Below are positions 36,201-45,428 of a stretch of 64,000 nucleotides of DNA, piece after piece. Under the pieces are notes generated by a model that was given only the letters and a program-made list of their open reading frames with translations, did no database searches and was not told where the DNA came from. Position 1 is the stretch's first letter. Each line of letters begins with the position of its first letter. The DNA lies in the NCBI GenBank assembly GCA_003255025.1, contig QANY01007249.1, positions 124,001-188,000 on the forward strand, written 5' to 3'. A program made the position numbers and the translations under genes. Origin of the DNA: Datisca glomerata (lineage: Eukaryota; Streptophyta; Magnoliopsida; Cucurbitales; Datiscaceae).

Positions 36201-36371
36201 GGTCATAAGAGATTCAAACACATAGAACGTAAGTATCACCTTATTAGAGAGATTGTTCAGCGTGGAGATATTGTGGTTATGCATATTTCGACGGCCAACA
36301 ACCTGACATATCCATTCATGAAGACTTTAAACAGTAAAGTTTTTATGGTCATTTGGATGGCTTGTGGATAA
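33261..36371 (+). pseudogene. Copia copy B pol: protease to RNase H
   Basis: The protease site reads WIEDAAATNHICCSLQGF, where families normally have DSGATNHVC, so the D-S-G triad is altered. GAG-pre-integrase and the zinc finger are at 33760-33960 (MWHLRLGHISIDKIKRLVKD, PTCES-like STCESYIEGKMTKRHF). The integrase core is to about 34290, with SERRKRILMDMV. RT starts near 34930 and includes CQMDVKTAFLNGNLEECIYM (35145-35204) and the catalytic LYVDDILLIGND near 35410-35445. RNase H is at 35889-36371 with DSTMEAEYVAA and HKRFKHIERKYHLIREIVQ. Several stops and shifts disable it. Confidence 0.85.
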
Positions 36372-36408
36372 GAGATTGTACACGCCTACTTTAGTCCATG
36401 TAAGAGAT

Positions 36409-37419
36409 TGTTGGAATATGTCTACAAGTAGCATGTAATAACTATTTATTTGTATTTAGTTATTTCTTAGACATTTGTATTACTGATTTTTATGAATAAA
36501 TTGAAAGTTTCATTTTAAATTAATGCTTGTTTATAAATTACTCAAGTTCTGAAACTATTTTCAATGAAAGAAGAGTGAACATAGAAGCGTCTCCAAATGA
36601 ACTCTTATAAAATAGTTCTGAACAATATTCACAGTCTTAGGATCGACTGGACAATCAAATCCGATTACGACTACTAGGTTGAACCGTTGGATGTCAGTCT
36701 TGGGGCATAAGAGTGGAGACTCAAATGGTTAACCTAGACATGTTATGAACATGTTGAATAGATCTTTATCAAACTAGTTTAGAGCCCAAAACCGTTTACC
36801 TAACTCTAAATCTAATTGTTACACTTTAAAGGTATTTTCATAATTACCTTAATCCTGAGGTGAATACGTAACTTGACTTGGTTAGTTGCAATCTTTGATA
36901 TGTCAAATGAGTGAGTTAGAATTGGCGGGTAATACCTCAGCTGTTGGGATTATAATTTAATTAAGTAGGAGTTGCGTGATTCACATATATGAAAATTCAT
37001 GGTTGGATTGCGAAAGCAACAATATCAGCTTATGCTTATTGATGGGTGTGTGAATAAATTAACTTGGCCAAGTATTCGATGAAATGAGTCATTGAATAAG
37101 ACTTGTGAATTGTACGAGACAATTCACTATAATATCTTTCTTATTCACAGTTAATAAAGGAATGAAAAATAATAATAATAATGGGGGTAAAATGGTAATT
37201 TTATATTCCACTCTTGTTACTGCTATTTACGATGGGTCTTATGTTAAAATATTCTATGTACCGTGAAAACAAATAGAGTTTATTTACGCCAATAGAGAAT
37301 GTAGCACGCATGAATCGGGAGTTGATTCGGCATCGAACATATAATGGAGTCGTACGATGTCAGGATTAAATAGGTCAGAAATTTATGGAGATAAATTCAT
37401 CGGGTATTTGAATCATGCA
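36409..37419 (+). repeat. 3' LTR of copia copy B, deleted in its second half
   Basis: It begins TGTTGGAATATGTCTACAAG at 36409 after a decayed polypurine tract (CCATGTAAGAGAT). It follows the family sequence to CGGGTATTTGAATCA at about 37415 and then ends abruptly with TGCA. About 650 bp of LTR, up to the final GCA, is missing. The 37420-37424 GTAAC is the right target duplication. Confidence 0.85.
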
Positions 37420-37424
37420 GTAAC

Positions 37425-37604
37425 ACTGTTACACACGATATAGAGAGCTTAGAACTAACTGAAAATTATTAGAGAAACTAACTAGACCAACTCGATAAGA
37501 TCACACAGTTTGACAATTTACCAAACTATCAAATTGTTCATGTTATGTCAAACTGCTTTGCTGATATGTAGGCTGCCTTGACATTCTGAAGTAATACCTT
37601 GACA
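37425..37604 (-). repeat. Family 2 copia 3' LTR, inner part
   Basis: It resumes the LTR interrupted at 29535 (ACTGTTACACACGATATAGA, then CTAACTAGACCAACTCGATA) and matches 43541-43720. In minus sense the LTR starts TGTCAAGGTATTACTTCAG at 37604. It is preceded by the purine tract CTTAAGGGGTGA (37605-37616). Confidence 0.85.
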
Positions 37605-40600
37605 TCACCCCTTAAGATGAAGGGTGAGGTTTTCACCTGAAGCTTGTCCTTAAGTTAAAGAAACTCGGGAGTTGAAAAAGTCTCATCGTGAAGGCTTGCT
37701 AGTTGATCGACAGAGGTTGCAGATCTTACTGCTAGCTAATTATGCTATACTTTATCCCTAATAAAATTAACATCTTGTTCCACATGCTTAGTCCTGGCAT
37801 TAAGAACTAGATTTGAAGCAAGAGTTTGAGCATTGATGTTATCACACTAGAGAATTTGTGGTTATGCACAGAACACTAGATTTGTGAGGTTGCATTAGCT
37901 AAGAGCCTTATATTTACTTTATGTGCTAAATCTGGATATTATAGACTGTTTTTAGAGGATCAAGACATGAGGTTTCCACCTAGAAAGATCAAGTAAGCAC
38001 CTGGTGATTTCTCTCAAAGCTGCCACCAACGCAGTCTACATCAGAATATGCTTCTGAAGACAGAACAATGGAGGCGTTTCAATGTTAATCCTTCAGAAAT
38101 TTTCCCTTTTAAGTGCCTCAACTGTCGTTTGTGTGCATGTGAATGAGTAAGGGTAGGCTGGTGTATGAGCTGACTTAGTTTGTTCTTAATGAAACTTATA
38201 CCAGGTTTAGTGATGAAGAGGTACTATTAGGGTCCAATTATGCTCTTAAATAGGGTAACATCAAGCATTGGTTCACCTTCTGAGATATTAAGTTTAACTA
38301 AGGAAGAGGCAGGATAAGGTGTTGGCTTTGCTCCTTCCATTTTAGTTCTCTTGAGTAAATTAATAACATATTTTAACAGAGTCAGAGACATGCATGTTTT
38401 ATCTCTATAAACTTCAACTCCCAAGAAGTAATGGATAGGCCGCATATCTTTAAGAGAAAATATTTTGTGTAGATCACTAACAACTTATTTGATTAAGTTT
38501 TGTATTGCTCCCTGTAATAAGTAAATCATCTACATATACTAGTAAATATAGCACATCATTAACAAAGTTGAAAATGAATAGAGAACTATATGACCTTGTA
38601 TTCTTGAAACCCTAATTCACAAGAGCTGTTGTAAGCTTATCATACCAAGCCCTTCGTGATTGTTTAAGTCCATAGAGTGCTCTTTTAAGCTTGTAAGCAA
38701 AATGAGATTTCTGTGAGTTTATAAATCCTTTAGGATGAGGCATAAAGATCGTCTAACTTAGTAGCCATTAAGAAATGCATTATCTGCATTTCCTTAAAGT
38801 CTGTTTCACTCAGTAGCCATTAAGAAGTGTATTATTTACATCTAGTTGTTTAACTTCCCAACAATAAGATACTGCCATATGAAGTATTGCTGGGGTGTAA
38901 TGGAACACTTTTGCAACTAATATGGCTTTGTGTTTCTGAATACTACCATCAGGGTTAAGCTTCAGTTTGAGCACCCACTTTTTCCCACTAGTGGCATGTT
39001 GGAAGAATAAAGAACAAGCTCCCGAGTATCATTCTTTAGTAATGCATTATATTTATTTACCACTACTTTTTTCCAACTAGTACCGGTAAGTGCTTGCTTA
39101 ACTATTTGAGGTCTAGTGGGTAGCTTAAGGGTAGGACATGGGTGATGCATGCAACTATATGCTTTAGGTTTGGTAATCACATTTTTAGACCTAGTTATCA
39201 TGTGATGTGAAGAACTAGTTACAGTAAGAATACTACTAGAAGTATGTCCAGTAGTAGGAACAGAGATATCAACTGCTTTATTATTTGAAATAGAAGGAAC
39301 ATCTACATATTGACTAGAATCAAATTGGGTTGTGACACAGAAATTATGTTACCTGATGTTGATTGTTGTCGTGATGAGGACTCAAGTCTGGGAGAACTAT
39401 TTTGTAGAGAATTCTTAGAGGAGGCTACAATATTAGAATCACAGTGTGAAGTGTCACATTTATTATGCAACATATTAGAGGTGAACACAAAGGAAAGTGA
39501 AAGTAAAAGCAAATGACATTTTTTTGCTGAAGATTTTGAGGTTTTACCATCTGAATTAGTAAAATGGATCAGGTGAGGGAAGGAATGCTCATCAAAGACT
39601 ACATTCCTTGATATTTATATTCTCCCTGATTGATGTAAGCATTTGCAGGCTTTATGAATTAAAAAATAACCAAGAAATACACAAATTTCAGAATGAAAAT
39701 CAAATTTGTTTTTGTTATATGGCCTTTGAACATTTTCATGAAATACACGAATGTAAAAAAACATTATAGGTTATTATAACCAGGTAATCTTTTGAAAATT
39801 TTCACATATGGAGAATCAAAGTTTAAAACACTTGTTGGTATCCTATTTATGAGAAATATAGAAGTTTGAAAGGTATCCCACCAAAAATTAAGAGGATTTT
39901 GAGCTTGAGCTAATAAGATTAGACTTGTCTCCACAATATGCTTATGTTTAATTTCTCTCCATTTTTTTCATTTTTGATGGATATAAGACCATATATGTCT
40001 AAAACTAATCCCATGGCTTTGAAGAACAATGTCAAAAACTCCAAACTATCCTCCCCAATCAGACTGTAAGGCCTTGATAGGTCTCTTAAACTATCTTTCA
40101 AAGGTTTTGAAAACATTGAGGAATTGTAAGGCTTCTTACTTGAGCTTTAGAGGAAAGATCCAGGTAAACTTACTAAAGTCATCTAGAAAGGATATGTAGT
40201 ACATATACCCTTCTCTTGAAGGCGCTGGAGAGGGTCCCCACAAATAAGTAAAGACTAGTTCTAATGGTTGAGAAGAGACATATTCTCAAGTGGAAAATGC
40301 CAATTTGTGATTCTTACACTTTTGACATGTTAAACATTGATTTACTTATTTTTGAGAGATAATATTACATGATTTTAACACCTTATTAAGTATATTATGT
40401 GCAGGGTGTCTCAGTCTCTGGTGCCATATATCAATTTTAGTATAAAATTACTATTAATAGGATTTGATTTCCAAATATTAGCATATGATTTATCAGAATT
40501 AACAGAAGATAAATAGGCTACTTAACATGAGCTTAAAGATTCTTATTATTTAAAAGATCATATTTGTTTCATAAGGATATACAAGAGGTATTTTTAGCAC

Positions 40601-41106
40601 TAAGTAACTAAGTATTTCCAAGATCTTGAGATGAAGGAACCAAATCAAAGAATTCTATGTGAAAAGAAGGAACATTTTGCACAACACATGTTGAACAAAT
40701 GTATTCTTTATCCTTGGATACATCAACAGGTAAATCCCATCTTAAAGAATTCTTTGCAAAAGAAGTACTCACGAGTCTTTGTCCTTTACCAAACAGAAAT
40801 AAGCATGGAACGCAATATATACGTTATTGTCAATAGTCAATTTAGAAATACTAATGAGATTCTTTTTTTATATATTTGAAACTTTTTATAATGAATTGAG
40901 TTTTTAAACAAAAATATTTTGAATGAAGTAAGGCTGAACCTAAATGAGTGATACGCAAGAACTTACTATTTCCTACTGCTAGCTTTTTAGAACCTATATA
41001 CTCCTAAGTCAGGCTAAGATTGCTAAGATACGAGGTTACGTGATTAGTATCAGCAATGTTTGAATAACGAGCTTAGTCATATACCATTGTCCCGCGTTCT
41101 TTGTTC
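37605..41106 (-). pseudogene. Family 2 copia pol, degenerate
   Basis: In minus order: protease remnant near 41040-41090 (ADTNHVTSYLSNLSLT, where DSGATNH is expected); integrase zinc region near 40290-40420 (NQCLTCQKCKNHKLAF); integrase core 39790-40260 (PLELVFTYLWGPSPAPSREG, YYISFLDDFSKFTWIFPLK); RT from about 39010 (KWVLKLKLNPDGSIQKHKA) through a second stretch (RALYGLKQSRRAWYDKL, about 38640-38700) to the catalytic LVYVDDLLITGSN near 38510-38545; then 38227-38445 (MRPIHYFLGVEVYRDKTCMS) and RNase H fragments to 37617. Stops occur throughout. Integrase before RT confirms copia. Confidence 0.8.
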
Positions 41107-42660
41107 TTGAGATTCAGAAGTATATTTGGCAAGAATATTGTTAAGAATAGACTGTGGGCTTTCTAAACAACTGAGGAAGAAAAAATCGTCCTATTGGTTT
41201 TCGACAGCAACTGTAAGGAATGGTGAGAGAAACTTTTTTCTGCTATGTCTAACGCATAGCTTAGCTTAGGGTTAGGTTTATAACCATTTTATATTAATTA
41301 CAAAATTTATCCGTATACCCTATATGATAAAACTGAAATTTACCTCCTTTACACTGCAATCTGTGATTTTTACATCTCTCCTAGAGCCAAGACTGTGTCC
41401 AAATTTATTAATTCAAATTGATAAATTAAATTGATCCATGTCAATTAATTAATTAATTTCTTTTATTTAATCATTATCTAATAATTAGAAAATAATAAAT
41501 TAATTAATTTGAATAATAGTTTTGATTTTTTTGAATTTAGTGATGACACCCATCGCATGTGGGTTCGGGAAGTGTACATTGGTCCAAAACATGTTTTTGA
41601 TCCAACTGATGTTTCTTATTCTTGTTATTATGAGCTACTTCTGAGACCAAATGAACCCACATGAATAAAGCTGTCGAATTTATAAATATCTGACTAATTT
41701 ATCTTAAAAAATTCTCGTCTTATTTAATCTTGACATTGTACGACTCCACTATAGGTTCAATGCTGACTCAACTTTTGATCCATGCGAGCTACGTTTTCTA
41801 TTGGTGTAAATAAACATTTATATTTCACGGTCCACATGATATTTTATGATATTACCCTTCGTGAATATCAGTAACTAGAGTGAGATATAATATTATCATT
41901 TTACCCCCTCTAGTTATTATTTTCATAACTCATTTATTGACTGTGAATAAAAAACACATACCAACGAAGTGTCTCATATAGTTCACAATGTCTTATTTAA
42001 TGACTCACGTCATCGAGTATCACGCTCGGTTTGTTTATTCATACGCCCATCAATAAAGCATAATGTGATATTGTTGTTATTGCAATCTTATCACGCACTG
42101 CATATTTGTGAATCACGCAACTCCAACATAGTTGAATCACGATCTCAACAGTCGAATGTATTATCTGCCAATTCAAACTCAGTCATTTGGCGTATCAAAG
42201 ATCGCAAGTAACTAGGTCAAGTTTCATATTCACTTCAGGATTAAGGTAATTATGAAAATACCCTTAAGGTGTAATAGTTTGATTCAGAGCTAGATAAATG
42301 GTTTTTGCTCTAAACTAATTTGTTACTGGTCTATTCAACATGTTCTATAACATGTCTAGATCAGCCGTTAAAGTATTCACTCTCATGTCCCGAGAGCGAC
42401 ATCATTTGGTTCAACCTAACAGTCATAATTTGATTCGATTGTCCAATCAATCCTAAAACTGTGAATAACATTTTGAACTATCTCATAAGAGTTTGTCTGG
42501 AAGACCACTCAGTCTTTACTCTTCTTTCGTTGACAACAGTTCCAGGACTTAAGTAAATTATAAACACACTTTAATTAAAAAAATCATTTATTCATAAAAT
42601 TCATAACTAAATATTCATAAATATTTTATTACACCTTACTTTATGGACATTATTCCAACA
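41107..42660 (-). repeat. Family 1 copia LTR fragment inside the family 2 element
   Basis: It matches the solo LTR 11091-12944 from TCAGAAGTATATTTGGCAAG at about 41109 to the outer end ATGGACATTATTCCAACA at 42660. In minus sense it starts TGTTGGAATAATGTCC. The first roughly 280 bp of plus-sense LTR (TGCTAGG... side) are absent. It separates the gag and protease of the family 2 element. No internal retrotransposon sequence is attached. No target duplication is visible because one end is lost. Confidence 0.85.
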
Positions 42661-43326
42661 CTCCCATGGCACAACAACAAAGACTATAGTTCTTCAATTG
42701 ATATGTCATATGCTCTTGAAGTCACATTGACGACAACAAGGTCATGTTCAGACCCTAAACTATTTAACACCCACAAGGTTAAATCTTTATCTGACACAGG
42801 GCATCCTATAGCCCCCAAAGCATCTGCAATATTTCTCATCTTCTCATAAAATTCAGTAATTGAGGTGTTCCATTTAGTTTATGTTTGTTGAGTTTTCTTC
42901 AACTGTATCATACTTGCCCTTGATTGACTAAAAAGGTCTTCTCTAAAGAATTTCACACTTCTGCTGAGGAACTATACCATGCAAAAGATCCCAACATCCC
43001 TTCATTTAGGGAAGCTCTTGACCAACTCAATAATAATTGATCCTTCCTAACCGAAATAACAACCTTGGATTTACACTACCATTGGCCAGTGTTTTTCTTT
43101 GGTTTCTTTGAATAACCAAGAATAATATATCTAACCAGTCACCAATTATCATTTGCAAGACTTGTGATTTCCAAATCATGTAATTGTCTCCGCTTAGCTT
43201 AATGGGCAAAGGACGACTAAGTGTGTTATTGAATACATTGTTCAGATTTGGAACTGAACCATTTCACTACAAGTGTGTGGTGTTGTGTTTCCTTCTCCCA
43301 AGATCACCATTGACATAGGTCATGAG
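42661..43326 (-). pseudogene. Family 2 copia gag, degenerate
   Basis: Minus-strand reading starts near 43209 (MPIKLSGDNYMIWKSQVLQM), a UBN2-type gag start preceded by a short leader after the primer binding site. Further parts, in other frames, run to 42661 (GCPVSDKDLTLWVLNSLGSE, then VVNVTSRAYDISIEEL). The gene is cut at 42661 by the inserted LTR. Confidence 0.7.
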
Positions 43327-43338
43327 GCTTCAATACCA
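43327..43338 (-). other. Primer binding site of the family 2 element
   Basis: In minus sense TGGTATTGAAGC directly follows the LTR end GATTGTTACA. It is an imperfect match to the initiator methionine tRNA complement. Confidence 0.7.
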
Positions 43339-43720
43339 TGTAACAATCATACAAGAGATCAAAGAATGAAGTACTGATATTCACAATAAGAAAGAAAGAA
43401 AGAGAAGCAAGATTTAATTAGAAATGCTCTAAGAAAGAGAAGCAAGATTTAATTAGAAATGCTCTCAACCTTTCATATTTAGACAGGCTTTCAATTATGT
43501 ATTTATACTAAGTTGTTGCACTATTTATACTAAGTTTTTGCACTGTTACACACGATTTAGAGAGCTTAGAGCTAGCTGAAAATATAACAGAAACTAACTA
43601 GCTCAACTTGATAAGATCACACAGTTTAACAGTTTATCAAACTGCCAAACTGTTCAGGTTATGTCAAACTACTTTAATGATATGGAGGCTGCCTTGACAT
43701 GCTGAGGTGATACCTTGACA
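43339..43720 (-). repeat. Family 2 copia 5' LTR
   Basis: 382 bp, TGTAACAATC...CCTTGACA in plus sense. It is longer than the split 3' LTR (318 bp without insert) because of two direct duplications: a 35-bp unit at 43396-43430 and 43431-43465, and a 22-bp unit at 43501-43522 and 43523-43544. Both duplications are absent from the other LTR, so they arose after insertion. Confidence 0.85.
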
Positions 43721-44879
43721 TAGATCCTGACCACAAATATGTAAGAAGTCTAAGAAAATATCATTTTGTAAAAAAAGAAAATCATCATTCCTTGTGTTAC
43801 AATCTTGTTAACCTAGGGTGAATTATCCTAATATTTCTTGTAGTTTGTCTCAATTACACAGACACTCATTCTAGCTTCAGTAATTAAACATAAATATTTT
43901 GTTATAATTTATAAACATATAAAATTATGATAAAAAGGGACAATTGGGTACATTTTGTGAATAAAATCCTTGGATGGACATTAGTATTGGTTAAAATGAA
44001 ACTAGAAAAGGTGTATGTGTATGTTTTAAAGTTAAAGAAGGTATCTATATAACTAGGATAAACTATACAACATGTTGATCAATTTACTCTAAATTCTATA
44101 TATACCAATTCTAATAAGCAATTGGTTCAAAGTAACTAAACACTAGTAAGGGATAGACGTAGACCTCCTTAACTGATTGTTTTTTTTATATATAATATAT
44201 TTTGGTTAAAAAACTAAACACTGGTAAAGAAACATACATCAACAACTATAAAAAAGAGTCTATGTTAATGCTCTTAGGGTCAGTTTGTATATATGATTAA
44301 AACTGCACACTAACCAATTTAAGGTGTGTGTTCACATCGCCCCTATTCTCGATAAAATTTACAACTTTGTAAATAAATAGTATGTCGTACAAATTTATTT
44401 ATAAATGATATAATTATATTTTTTTTGCAATAATTATGTTGATGTATTTAATCATTCTACGGTTCCTTATTTTAATTAATGAAAGTTTAGTTTTAAAAAG
44501 TAGATAATAAGTTCATATCTTCGTTAATCACCAAAAAATAAAAGAAAGGGAAAAGAAAGTTCATCCCGTTTTCTAGAAAAAGAAAACCCTGAAAATTGAT
44601 TTCCAGTGACAAGAAAAATTAGAAAAAATTATTTTTCTGTATATGTAGAAATAAACAGAAAATAGTATTGAAAACATTATGCTGACGTCATCTAAAAAAA
44701 TCAATAATATCCAAGAATAATTCTCAAAATTAAAAAACAAATAGTTTGTTAAACTCGTTTTCAAAAATATTTGTTTTTACGTTTTCAAAAACGGGAAAAC
44801 TGTGTTATAAAAATGCTACTCCACTAAACCACGTCTACTCTGTCAAACTGCCATAGGAGATTAAGATGGATAAAATTTA
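43721..44879. other. Intergenic, upstream of the MYB gene
   Basis: AT-rich sequence with no recognised gene or repeat pair. It probably includes distal promoter sequence of the MYB gene, but I see no specific element to name. Confidence 0.45.
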
Positions 44880-44880
44880 T

Positions 44881-44951
<71 letters not shown>
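44880..44951. repeat. Compound microsatellite (AC)n(AT)n(GT)n, palindromic
   Basis: The tract runs (AC)7, then about 15 AT units, then about 13 GT units. Because AC and GT are complementary and AT is self-complementary, the whole 70-bp tract can fold into one perfect hairpin or cruciform. It is about 480 bp upstream of the MYB start codon. Confidence 0.9.
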
Positions 44952-44954
<3 letters not shown>

Positions 44955-45062
44955 AAATTGCAGAGAAAGAAAGAGAGAGAAAGTGAATGGAAGGAGAAAG
45001 AAAGAAAGAGACACACAGAGAGAGAGAGTGGGGTGGGAGAGGGAGAGAGAGAGATGAGAGGA
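44955..45062 (+). promoter_or_regulatory. GA-rich tract in the MYB upstream region
   Basis: The plus strand is purine-rich with repeated GAGAGAGA and GAAAGAAAGA units (for example CACAGAGAGAGAGAGTGGGG). GA repeats near plant promoters are known binding sites for BASIC PENTACYSTEINE proteins. A regulatory role here is inferred from position, about 370-470 bp upstream of the MYB start codon. Confidence 0.4.
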
Positions 45063-45428
45063 GGGAACCACCTGCCAAGGGCAAAGATATAAGGGGGTAC
45101 GTGAAGAAGTTGGTTAATTACGTAATACAAATGTACGTAGAGAAGAAAAACATGATAATTTGAGAATCATAAAAGTTGATGAAATGTCGTTTTAGTGTTA
45201 GATGAAAGATATTGGGTCCCGCACATGAATATGGACCCCATCATCTTGTTTTCATTGTCGGCTAATCTCTACTTGTATCTTTAGATTTAAAGGCTCGACC
45301 TAGACATAGAAAGAGAATGAATAAGAGAATTTTTTTTTTCCTTAAGTGAGAGACCTTTTTTCTCTTCATCACCCAAAGTGTTAATCTCTGATTTTTATTC
45401 AGAAACATACAAACAAAAGAAAGTATTA

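Larger units (their letters stand above)
29536..37419 (+). mobile_element. Ty1/copia retrotransposon, family 1, copy B
   Basis: A plus-strand element of the same family as copy A: 5' LTR 29536-30698, primer binding site 30701-30712, leader, gag from 32452, pol to 36371, polypurine remnant, 3' LTR 36409-37419. It sits inside the 3' LTR of the family 2 element. Target duplication: GTTAC (29531-29535) and GTAAC (37420-37424), with one mismatch. The two LTRs carry different internal deletions. Gag and pol have many stops and shifts. For example, the Trp of the gag start region (GENYVDW in the family) is a TAG stop at 32518. Confidence 0.9.
29398..43720 (-). mobile_element. Ty1/copia family 2 element carrying two nested insertions
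   Basis: A minus-strand copia element. Its 5' LTR is 43339-43720. Its 3' LTR is split into 29398-29535 and 37425-37604 by the copia copy B insertion. Flanking pentamers are TATAT (29393-29397) and TAGAT (43721-43725), a 5-bp target duplication with one mismatch. The internal region reads gag (42661-43209), then a family 1 LTR insertion, then protease, integrase, RT and RNase H down to 37617. The polypurine tract is CTTAAGGGGTGA (minus sense, 37605-37616) and the primer binding site reads TGGTATTGAAGC (43327-43338). All coding domains are decayed. Short LTRs and sequence style suggest an Ale or Ivana-like lineage, which is inference. Confidence 0.85.

Noticed and set aside
44824..45130. Three overlapping minus-strand open frames rich in Ser, Leu, His and Thr
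   Set aside because: They are translations of the AC/AT/GT and GA repeats upstream of MYB.
45378..45428. An in-frame upstream ATG for the MYB protein
   Set aside because: The family starts at MGHHSCC. The 17 extra residues have no counterpart in the clade as I know it.
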